Shown: piece after piece, positions 53,585 to 62,889 of the stretch
How positions within the stretch are numbered: position 1 is the stretch's first letter
How the letters are laid out: every line of letters begins with the position of its first letter
Assembly: GCF_040954645.1 (NCBI RefSeq)
Contig: NC_092811.1
Location: forward strand, 124,864,411 to 124,928,410
Direction of reading: 5' to 3'
DNA: 64,000 nt
Origin: Diabrotica undecimpunctata
Taxonomy: Eukaryota > Arthropoda > Insecta > Coleoptera > Chrysomelidae
Notes under the pieces: generated by a model
What the model was told of the DNA's origin: nothing
The model's database searches: none
The model's input: only the letters and a program-made list of their open reading frames with translations
Program-made: the position numbers and the translations under genes

Positions 53585-54190
53585 AAGGAAACTAAAAAAC
53601 TACTGATTATCTGCATCAAACTCTTCCAAATCGGGGTCCATGTTTTGCATATCTGTAGTGGGCAAATTTCTGTAAAAATTATGAAAAACTTCATCGATGA
53701 GCGGCAAAAGATCAAGTGGGTTTTTCTTTTTCTCCTTACTAATTGGCAGAAGCTTGTCTGTGATTTATGGCAATGTGCTTGGTACAACGTGTTTTCCTTT
53801 TCTTCGGAAATGTACAGATTTAAAAGGATTGGAGACGTCTAAACTATGTTTATATTTCACTATTCTAATATTACTAATACATTGGAACCACTGCAATGGC
53901 TGCCACAGGATTCTCCATCGGTGTTAATTTTTTTAACGATTATTGCTCCATTTCCTAAACTACTGAAATCCAAGAAATCTTGTTTCATTACCACTACTTT
54001 AAATGGTTTCTTCCTTTTGCAGGATCTTACCATCTGATACCAGTCATTAGGCTGATTGATCTTAATGGGTGTTCTCTTTTTTTCTTTCTCTATAAGAGCC
54101 TGATCCGTATTACACTCCATGTGAGTATGCCCACTGACCAAAAACTGATTTATAATTTTGAGATTTGGTATTCGAAAATATCACAATTAG
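53585..54190 (-). pseudogene. Uncharacterised repeat protein, copy 2 (C-terminal half)
   Basis: Minus strand: LKIINQFLVSGHTHMECNTD (about 54130) is the family's GHTxxE motif with conserved His and Glu. Then NQPNDWYQMVRSCKRKKPFKV (about 54040), QDFLDFSSL, and after a frameshift SLDVSNPFKSVHFRRKGKH (about 53830) and KLLPISKEKKK (about 53740). After another shift comes IDEVFHNFYRNLP (about 53690), ending with an acidic tail (DPDLEEFDADN) and a stop near 53600. It supplies the segment deleted from copy 1, so the two together define the domain order of the family. Confidence 0.65.
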
Positions 54191-54199
54191 AATAAGTAT

Positions 54200-54945
54200 C
54201 CTGTTTAGGTTTTTTAAATGCAAGGTTCAAATTGTAGAAGCAGTTCTTGTACAACGTTAATGAGACGTGTTTGTCTACTGTTTATTTGTACATGTCATAC
54301 ATTTTAGCATAGATAAGTCACTGGATAAGTATTTTTAGATGTCCTATTTCCGCAATAGTGGCCCTAATTTAGGAAATAACAAAATGTGATATTTAGCGTT
54401 TTGAATTTCTTCCGCAGAGCGTTTATTACCTCAAGGCGCAATTCCACGTCTATCACGGGAAATTTTCCAGACGGACTAGTCTTGAATATCTAGTTACTCT
54501 CCATTCAAAGGTAAAACCCCCTACTATTTTGTAATGTTGATAAACAGGTAATTGAAGATACCAAGAAAAATAAAGCAAAATGCAACGTGCCCAAGTGGGT
54601 ATTTCTACATACCTAGTTAATACCGACTGAATATATGTCCACGGATGGTCAAGTTAGGATACATTATTTCTAACAAATATTTAAAACTCTTCACTATTAG
54701 ACAAGTCGATATACTGATTCTGATACCAAATAAATCGTCAAATCCAAATATTCACGGGCTCCTATCAAGTGAACTCCTGCAAATTTGAATTACTTATTTA
54801 TTTACCTGACAAAATTGAAAGAGAACTATTTCAAATTTGAGATATCTTGAAAAAGAAAGAAAAAAAGAAATTATGTTCGGAAAGATTTCCGCGGTTAGTA
54901 CAGTTGAACCTAAAGCTAAGATTAAGACTATAACAAAAATGAATA
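54200..54945. other. Unassigned stretch
   Basis: This might hold the decayed upstream half of repeat-protein copy 2, but no motif (for example DNCGGQ) was readable. Confidence 0.4.
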
Positions 54946-54947
54946 CT

Positions 54948-55070
54948 AAACTCACCAGGCTTCCGGGTTGAGCCGGATCGATTATTATTGCAACGAGCTT
55001 TCGACATCCTTTCTGATGTCTTCTTCAGGGTTTCCGATGTTTCAGTCTCGCCAGTCCCCAGACACTACTA
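54948..55070 (-). repeat. Repeat end with hammerhead-like core
   Basis: Minus strand: CTGAAGA (55028-55022), stem GACATC/GATGTC (55020-55003) and GAAA (55002-54999), then GCTCG. It is flanked by CCCGGAAGCCTGGTGAG, shared with the plus-strand copy at 51.1 kb. The core is intact, but the third stem and cleavage site are not clear. Confidence 0.55.
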
Positions 55071-55074
55071 CAAT

Positions 55075-55285
55075 GATCACTAATCCGTAGTGTAGTGATT
55101 AGGGTGGGTGTCACGGTGGGAAGACGATGATGTTTCTAAAATATATATAGCCCATCGGACGCACACAATGTGTCAGATGTAGATTCAGCCGCTGACTCTG
55201 GAGGTTTGTTAGACAACTTGTTAAGTCACGTGTTAAGAAAATTTACCAACTACTTCTCACACTAAACAGAATGAGTAAAACAAAA
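55075..55285. other. Flank of hammerhead-like repeat
   Basis: The word TAGTGATTAGGGTGGGTGTCAC and a short inverted CACTAATCCGTAGTGTAGTGATTAG block are visible; the identity of the element is unknown. Confidence 0.4.
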
Positions 55286-55289
55286 TGTG

Positions 55290-55560
55290 TAATTGGGCAA
55301 AAGGTACAGATTTGTTTTGTACTCTGAGAAACAATAATTTTTCAGAACAGAATTATCGAGATATAACAGCTGTGGATATTTTCGAACAATTTTGTTAATG
55401 ATGAAGTTATTGAATATTTAGTGAATAAAAGTAATAAATATGCGTTATTTATAAATGGTCCGAATCCAAAGATTACTGTGGTGGTATCTTAGGAACTACT
55501 GCTCGCACTTCCACTTTTTTTTAAAGAATTGTCTTTCCGTCTTTCCCAACGCCGTTTTCT
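55290..55560 (+). pseudogene. piggyBac-like transposase scrap (N-terminal region)
   Basis: DITAVDIFEQF, then after a one-base shift NDEVIEYLVNKSNKYALF and NGPNPKITV (about 55400-55480). This resembles the FELFFDDEVIxxIVxxTNxYA segment preceding the catalytic core of piggyBac transposases, with the usual ELKxFLGI region eroded. No ends or catalytic Asp residues are present, and it is not closely related to the element at 1.5-3.9 kb. Confidence 0.45.
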
Positions 55561-55561
55561 G

Positions 55562-56040
55562 AAATTAATTTAAACTAATGGCTACTGAGATATTTTAATT
55601 ATTTATAAGCAAAAAAAGGGTTTGAAATTTTAAAAAAATTTTGAAATCGCATAAATATTCCGATTTTATTTCTATAAGTGCATTGGATAGATAAAGTGCT
55701 CTTTTATTTAAAAAAATTGGCAAACTTCTACGTGGTTTAGCTTTTTTTGTTCAAGATTTTAAAGAGTTTCGTTATTAAAACTATTATGATAATTCTATTA
55801 AATGGATTTTCATGAAATTTGGTGAATTTTTTATTATATTCTAAAGATTTTTTATGCAAATTATCAAGGTCCTAAGTTGCAAATTAAGTTAATGAAAAAC
55901 ATTGAATAAGAACAGGCTTGTTATTCCCCATTTTTTATATTTATTGTTAATTTGCAGCAATAGTAATACATTAAAACATTTTTAACCAGTCGCATCTTAT
56001 AGAAAATTTATTACACGATTTATAACACAAATTTATTACT
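55562..56040. other. Unassigned AT-rich stretch
   Basis: No feature recognised. Confidence 0.5.
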
Positions 56041-56238
56041 TTATTACACAAGCCAGGAGACATAACAGATTTAAAAAACTATGGTCCTATCAGTTTGCTT
56101 TCACACATATATAAAATTTTGTATAGAGCGAGGAGTACTACAAGGAGACATAGCCTCTCCAAAACTATTCACGACACTTAAAACATACTTCATCTGGCAC
56201 ATCTGGCACATGGATCGGGATAAATTAAAAATGCTATA

Positions 56239-56680
56239 GTCCATGTTGTGAGACTTCTCCCGTAGAAAAAATGTTCCTGATTTGGTTTCTAACCAATTCT
56301 GAATTGATTGATTGCTCTTTAGAATCTTGAAACTAAATGTTTGAACCAATTTAGACACTTGGAAACCTCAAAAATAAGAATTGACATATAAGTTTTTAAG
56401 CCTCGAAAATGCATATTTTTGCATTTTTCAGATCGTTTATAACTCGAAAACTGTGAAAACTTTAGAAAAAAATTACTTTTGTGTTTAAAATGACACAAAA
56501 AACCTAAAAAACTGTTTCCAGAGCAAAAAAGGTGATTTTTGGAATTTGTTTAAACAATTTCTGTCCAAAAATTTCTCCCGGCACCCTTCAGATTTGTTTA
56601 AAGGGCCTTTTTGAACAAGAATTCGCAAAGAAACCGAATGAGAAACATTTTCCCTAAAGGAGCTGTCTCAGAACATGGAC
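56239..56680. mobile_element. 442-bp palindromic MITE inside LINE
   Basis: Starts GTCCATGTT and ends AACATGGAC, with inverted similarity extending about 90 bp (GTTGTGAGAC/GTCTCAGAAC, AAATGTTCCTGATT/AATGAGAAACATTT). It is flanked by TA (56237-56238, 56681-56682) and splits the LINE open frame between the PKLF and FADD motifs. Non-coding. Confidence 0.8.
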
Positions 56681-56913
56681 TACTACTATTTTGAAGAATT
56701 CGAGGATTTTCGGGATATTGTGTCGAGCTAAAATCACACCAAGTAGATAAAAGATAATTCCAATAATTGATTGAAGGCACATCTGAACGAGCATGGTATC
56801 AACATAAATGGAGAGAAGCTCAGTCATTTGGGATTTGCAGATGATGTCGTCCTTATAGCCGATCGTATGGATGATGCAATAATAATGTTTGAAAAATTAA
56901 AAAAAAACTTTAT

Positions 56914-56992
56914 TTAAAATCCTTTGTAAAAGGTATATAATTAATTATTAATTAATTATTTTAATTATATACCTTTTATAAAGGATTTTAAA
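56914..56992. repeat. AT-rich palindrome, 31-bp arms
   Basis: The arm TTTAAAATCCTTT...GGTATATAATTA and its complement differ at one position, with an AATTAATT-rich loop. It lies within the LINE between the FADD motif and the KINKNKTQ motif. Confidence 0.85.
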
Positions 56993-57820
56993 TAAATTTT
57001 TGTGATACATGGTATACAGCCAGATACAGAAACTTAGTTTCCTTGTGAGTTTGAAAAATTATATCACGCGACCTTGGAGGTCGGACTTAAGATTAATAAG
57101 AACAAGACACAAATAATGTCTAATCTGGTGCTAAATTGAAATATTGCTGTTGATGGAAGGGATTTTGTGCAGACTACATTAAACTATGTATTTAAATCGG
57201 ATCTACACATATGCCTTGAAAGGAAAATCTTTGACCAATGTGTGTTACCTGTACTCACTCATGGAGCGGAAACATTAACACTCACAAAAAAGGTAGTTAA
57301 TAATATTTGCGTGACTCAGATGGCTATAGAGCGCCAAATATTGGGCTTCTCTCTGAGAGACCGAATCTCAAACGAAGAAATACGTTATAGAACAAAAACC
57401 AAAGACGCTATCGAAAAAATAGCTTCGTTAAAATGGAAATGGGTAGGACACGTCGCCAGATTATCAGACAATCGATGGACAAAACGTATTTTAGAGTGGA
57501 GACCAAGACAAGAAGCAATACGGAGCAGAGAATGCTTACCAACTAGTTGGACTGACGACCTGAAGCGCGTTAGCAATAACTGGATGCAAAACGCACAAGA
57601 TAGAGACAGATGGAAAGAGCTGAGGGAGACCTATGTCCAGCAGTGGACGCATACAGGTTGATGATGATGATTTTATTTTACTGCGACGTTGCTTCAAAAT
57701 GAATCCTTTTAAAGTTAGAAGCAAGAAAAGTAGGAAAACACAATTTTTTTTATTCAATTTTTTTAATTAATATTCCCGACCTATGTGAAAGGGAGGATAA
57801 ATCATATATAATTATTGAAG

Positions 57821-57884
57821 GTATTCGCTCCGTTCGTGACTGACGTGACACCTACCGCCTTCATCTGACAGTTTTGGACCTACC
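57821..57884 (+). repeat. Outer inverted repeat, left (partner 60892-60983)
   Basis: GTATTCGCTCCGTTCGTGAC ... GGACCTACC matches the complement of 60892-60983 (TTATTCGCTCCGTGCGTGAC ... GGACCTACC). The pair brackets the 2.2-kb palindromic element. Either a nested older element or two opposite MITE copies. Confidence 0.6.
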
Positions 57885-58047
57885 AATTTTCAGGTTAAAC
57901 ATATGACATATGTTTGACATTGATAAATACATGCGAATTGAAAATTATTAATAACTAACTTTTTAATTATATTTTTTTAAAAATAAAATTAAAGACAGTC
58001 AAGATTTCCTTTCACGCAAAAATAGTCTATGTATCTGTTGATACGTA

Positions 58048-58071
58048 TTTCGCTTTAATAAAGCTCATCAG
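58048..58071 (-). ncRNA. Hammerhead core with canonical residues
   Basis: Minus strand: CTGATGA, perfect 5-bp stem GCTTT/AAAGC with an ATT loop, then GAAA. This matches all conserved core positions of the hammerhead ribozyme on these two strands. After GAAA, TACGTATC-AACA-GATACATA folds into an imperfect stem III. The expected UH cleavage dinucleotide after it is absent (G follows), so this copy is probably inactive. Confidence 0.5.
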
Positions 58072-58218
58072 AACAGTTATTCATAGGCTTTCTCAACGTG
58101 AAAATTAATCTTTTCCTGTCTTTGTGAAGCAACGATAAAATGGCTTCGAAACGGACGCAATAGCGACATCTGATATTAAATCCGTAAAATAGTTTCGAAA
58201 CACAATTCAGATAAGTTT

Positions 58219-58473
58219 ATGTACAAAATAAATGTAGTATTAAAAAGTGGGTTTCTCAAAATTCATCATAATATATCTTTTCAACCACAAACGGAAAAGA
58301 AAGGGAAAAATCTAGTACTGGCAAATCAAGTTTTTCACGTGAAAGAGCATATATTTAAAAACAGTAATAGTAAAAATTATAATATAGAAGCTAAAGTCAT
58401 CAGGCACTCTGCAGTTAGCTTGAAGCCTTATAAAATATCATTTAAGGTAAATTATTTAAATTTTTCCTATTAG
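58219..58473 (+). CDS. Hypothetical 84-residue open frame
   Basis: A Lys/Asn-rich frame from ATG at 58219 containing KKGKNLVLANQVFHVKEHIF and IEAKVIRHSA. It faintly recalls FLYWCH zinc-finger spacing (KGKxxLxxNxxxF...AKVI) but lacks the Cys/His ligands. The frame ends exactly at the palindromic element boundary (58473). It may be a decayed exon or a chance frame. Confidence 0.25.
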   Translation: MYKINVVLKSGFLKIHHNISFQPQTEKKGKNLVLANQVFHVKEHIFKNSNSKNYNIEAKVIRHSAVSLKPYKISFKVNYLNFSY

Positions 58474-60689
58474 ACTAGGCGGGATCTGTAGAAATTCAGA
58501 CCATAATGGACATTTTCCATAGGAAGCTATTTTTTTGCTGAAATCCCTTCAGGATGTGCTCAATATCGATAATCACGATATGCGCCAGTCGCAAACCTTG
58601 TGCTAAATTTTTTATTTAACAAAATCTGAAAATAATTGAAAATTTCTCATTTTTTTGCTCCTATTTTCGTTTATAATTTTCAAAATATTGATCCTAGAGA
58701 AAAAATTATAAGAAGTTAAAAGTTTCCTTATTAAATTTTACACAATATTTTGTTAGCTAGAAATTGAAAATTTTATGTTTATTGTTGAAAAAATAGCAAT
58801 AATTGGAAAAAAAGTACAAAAAAATGAAGTTAATCCTTTAAATTTTTTCGACTTTCTAAACTTGACTTACAAGCTCCATATTCCGCCTAGAAAAACCTTT
58901 TAATATGTTTAAAATGTGTGCTAAATTTTGTTAAGATCGGTCGGATAGGTTTTGCATAATAATTTTGCAATCCAGCCTACTGGAAAAAAATCGCAAATTT
59001 TCAAATTTCTAGTAAGCAATAAATAAGGCTCTCAAATAGTTGCAAATTTTTTTACGTATAGAGGAAGGCTCAAACTTTCAAACGCTTTTTGTAAAATTCA
59101 AATCGGTTTACTAGGAGAGCCTAGAAATTTTTTAAAAATTTTAAACATTTTTTTAGCTTATAAACAAATTGAATAACTTTACGAGCTTTAAACGTATCAA
59201 TTTCAAAATTTATACACTTAAAGAACATTAAAAGACGCTTCTTTAAAAAAAACGATACATTCGTCTTACTGGTTGCCGAGATATTGAAGGTCAAGGTCAG
59301 ACCTGAAGATTCTTGTCCTTCCAAAAAAAGAAAAAGACTTAAAAAAATTATTGAAGATTGAGTCAAAATAAAGTTTATTTACGAAAAAAAAATTTTTTTT
59401 GCGTTCGCCTTTGTTTTAACAATTTAAATTATTTATTAATAATTTATAAATACATATTTGTTTACTAAAAGTAAAAATTTACTTCAATGTATAAATTGCA
59501 AGTTTAAAAAAAATGCATGAAGAAAAAATGCAATTACTTGTTTAACATACAATTGTTTATTCCAAATTTCCCAATTTTGCAATTAAAAATGGTACTTGAA
59601 AATATGATATTTAAAATCCTTGTCGTCCGAGACATCGATTCAAAAAAAAAAGAGCAAAATTGGTTAACAAGAAACCGAGATAATGCAATTTTTAGTGAGC
59701 GCTATGATTTTGAACTCACCGATTCACATTTCGAGTGAATGTCCCCCACCACCACCTCTCATGCATTCCGAGCGACATTTTACGCGAAAACGGATTTTTA
59801 TTTGTCTTTTTTATGGATGTTGCCATAAAGCGCATTACGTAAAACTTTTCATATAAAAAGTACTTGACAAGACTAGGGTATTTGTTTAGAAACGAGCCCT
59901 CTATCACTTATGGTTACACGGCAAATATATGCCAACTTTGACCTTGAATATCTCGGCAACCAGTAAGACGAATGTATCGTTTTTTTTTTTTAAAGAAGCG
60001 CCTTTTAATGTTTTTTAAGTGTATAAATCTTGAAATTGATATGTTTAAAGCTCGTAAAGTTATTCAATTTGTTTATAAGCCTAATATATGTAAAAAATGT
60101 AGAGCCTTCCTCTATACGTAACAAAATTTGCAACTATTTGAGAGCCTTATTTATTGCTTACTATAAATTTGAAAATTTGCGATTTTTTTCCAGTAGGCTG
60201 GGTTGCAAAATTATTATGCAATACCTATCCGACCGATCTTAACAAAATTTAGCACACGTTTTAAACATATTAAAAGGTTTTTCTAGGCGGAATATGGAGC
60301 TTGTAAGTCAAGTTTAGAAAGTCGAAAACATGTAAAGGATTAACTTCATTTTTTGTACTTTTTTTTCCAATTATTGCTATTTTTTTTACAATAAACATTA
60401 AATTTTCAATTTCTAGCCAACGAAATATTGTGTAAAATTGAATAACGAAACTTTTAACTTCTTATAATTTTTTCTCTAGGGTCAATAGTTTCCGAATTAT
60501 AAACGAAAATAGGAGCAAAAAAATGAGAAATTTTCAATTGTTTTCAGATTTTGTTAAATAAAAAATTTAGCACAGGGTTTGCGACTGGCGCATATCGTGA
60601 TTATCGATATTGGGCACATCCTAAAGGGATTCCAGCAAAAAATAGCTTCCTATGGAAAATGTCCAATCCAAAACAGATCCCGCCTAGAC
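58473..60689. mobile_element. 2.2-kb palindromic element with roughly 800-bp inverted arms
   Basis: It begins GACTAGGCGGGATCTG and ends CAGATCCCGCCTAGAC, flanked by TA (58471-58472, 60690-60691). The two arms (about 58473-59300 and 59940-60689) are inverted copies with high identity throughout; matching landmarks include GATCGGTCGGATAGGT, TCCGCCTAGAAAAACC and CTCGGCAACCAGTAAGACG. The centre (about 59310-59930) has only a 73-codon frame (59517-59738) with no known motif. Non-autonomous foldback-type element; a one-arm copy lies at 20740-20908. Confidence 0.9.
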
Positions 60690-60691
60690 TA

Positions 60692-60990
60692 TATTTCAAT
60701 TGCATAAAAATGAAGTTATGTGATATTTACTTTTTCATATTAATAGCACGGATCCATCTTTTTCTTTTCTCTAATTTATATGTAATCTTTGGGAACCTAT
60801 AAAAATTAGACTTACTATTTTTGCTATTATTAGCACAATTAAATACGCAATATGTATTTGCACACATTTTTGATAAAATTTATGCGTAAAAAGGTAGGTC
60901 CAATGGTGTCATATTTCGCCGCTACGCACGCTGGCATCGTTTCAAAGTACCCCTACCATGGTCACGCACGGAGCGAATAACACAATTTTT
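60692..60990. repeat. Right flank with outer inverted repeat (60892-60983)
   Basis: 60892-60983 is the inverted partner of 57821-57884. The intervening 200 bp are A/T-rich without features. Confidence 0.55.
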
Positions 60991-62450
60991 TCTGCAAAAA
61001 TCAGAATGCCGTCCTATATATCCAAATGTAGTCGTTTTTTCCCATATCTGCCCTGGTCTATATTATATTTACAGTTATTTTCTGTGGCATTTTTATATTA
61101 ACTACTATATTTAATCTCCCGCGATTTCTGAGGATTCATCTTATTGGAAAAATAACTTAAAATAGATTAAAGCATAATCTTTAAAAATTTAATAAAAACC
61201 CAGCATCAATTACCGCACTTAAATTAAACAACCACATGGGACTTAAAGGGCAACGATATTATATGAACTTTCCTAATTAATTTTCACATGATGATCATCC
61301 TATTTCTGTCGTAAGATATTTTCGTTGCAACCCCGAGATGCAAGAAGCTTACCATATTAATTATTACGAAGGTATATAGAAGGATTTAATAACTTGAGAG
61401 GTTTCTGATAATAACTTTCTCGCAACTTCATAAAGTACGAAGAAATTATGGACCATGCATCTTTTTGTAGGGAATTTGTCTGATATGACATACATACTTT
61501 CTAAAAGTGTATTATATTGTAACGTTATAAGCGTCACATGTTTGTTATTTTTTTTTTATTAATTGTTTTTTTTTTAATTTGATGGAAAGGTGGCTTTGCT
61601 TGATATGCACTTCGCTTGTGCCGCTGGTGAATAATCAAACTCCGTGCGAAAACAAAAACTGACTTTATTTTGAATTACACAATACATATAATGTGAATGT
61701 TAATAAGTATTATGTCCGCTCGCGCTGAATGCTGTATCACCGATCTCGTCTCGTATTTGAGTGCTGTCGTCTTTGGGGTGCCTTTAGGGACTCGTCTTAT
61801 CTTCACATATGGCATAATATATCTTTATACGCTACTATGTTGCCGGATTGTAAAAATGTATAAAATAAACTTGAATTAGATAGAGGCATGAATTGCTTCA
61901 AAATATTTATTAAGGACCACTGAAGCCATAAAACAATTAAAATGTATTTTTCCTTCGATTTATTTATAGTGAACTTAAGGGCTAATTCAACATTGATAAT
62001 TATCGCAATTCTGATAATATTAAAAAGAGTTATACAAATATCATTAGCTTTACAGTGCTGGGAGGCAGTAACAGAGATACATAGAATTGAGAGAAACAAA
62101 CTGATATACGTTTAACACAAAACACCGGGTTTACAAGCGCATTTATCACTTACGCACCACGCACTTTTCGGGATCACACACACCCGGCCTTCACTTGCCG
62201 AGAGGCAAATTAGCACTGTCTGTCCTAGTCCTAAGTTATATAACGAGGGGAGGACGGGTCCCTGATGTAGGGAATCAGTCGCACACACGTTAACACGATA
62301 TCTGACGACCTGAGCGCACAATTTGATAAAATAACTATACTATTACAATATTATACAGGTTGTTTTTACAACACAATTTCTTCTGAGAGACTGAGCTAGA
62401 TATGGACTAACAATTAGCTTCCAAAGAAAGTTGTGAGTTTTATTGTTCTA
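60991..62450. other. Unassigned; possible LTR ending at 62452
   Basis: No coding motif. Around 62233 a TATATAA box lies in a GC-richer stretch (62110-62320). The segment ends GTTCTACA followed by TTGGCCCCCAACTTTCGG (about 62453), which has the shape of an LTR end plus a TGGC/G-CCCAAC primer-binding site. No second LTR or coding region was found, so this remains tentative. Confidence 0.3.
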
Positions 62451-62459
62451 CATTGGCCC

Positions 62460-62880
62460 CCAACTTTCGGAGGTAGTTCGACTATCACCCATTGGCAGCC
62501 AACGTTTCGGATGGGTCGTTTGATGGTAACGCATTGGATCTAACGCCGAAAACCTAGACCTTGAAGGTTACAATATATTGTTAAAGTTATATTAAAAAAT
62601 TACCAATCATAATTTTAAATATTTATAATAATAATAATTGGGGGTTTTTGGAGATTTTTGTAGAAGCAAAACAGTAATAATGAACACTTGGTTTATGCTA
62701 CATCCAAGGCAATTGTACACCTAGAAATCTCGACAGAGTTCTGTAATAAGAATTGTAAGAAATTAGATTGATTACATGCTAGTAAATAAGAGGTATAGGA
62801 ACAGTTGTACATATGTCAAAACATACCCGGGGACAGACAAATATTCTGAACATGTACTAGTTGTAGGTAATTTGAAAGTA
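62460..62880. other. Unassigned stretch
   Basis: No coding motif. It would be the leader if the LTR/PBS suggestion is right. Confidence 0.4.
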
Positions 62881-62889
62881 AGAATGGAG

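Larger units (their letters stand above)
56045..57672 (+). mobile_element. LINE (RT and C-terminal domain) with two insertions
   Basis: PGDITDLKNYGPISLLSHIYKI (about 56050) is an early RT motif. It is fused by deletion to RGVLQGDIASPKLFTTL (about 56130). A 442-bp MITE splits it; then NGEKLSHLGFADDVVLIADR with the FADD active site (about 56815), a small AT palindrome (56914-56992), LEVGLKINKNKTQIM (about 57080) and a 164-codon open C-terminal part (57167-57661) with VLPVLTHGAETLTL, LKWKWVGHVARL and TSWTDDLKRV. The tail is (TGA)n at 57658-57672. The C-terminal half is the best preserved. Confidence 0.88.
57675..58218. other. Unassigned, with two embedded repeat signals
   Basis: It holds the outer repeat at 57821-57884 and the hammerhead-like core at 58048-58071 described separately. 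Nothing else identified. Confidence 0.5.

Noticed and set aside
53579..54195. Plus-strand open frames of 60-90 codons
   Set aside because: They are shadows of the minus-strand repeat-protein remnant, which has recognisable conserved motifs.
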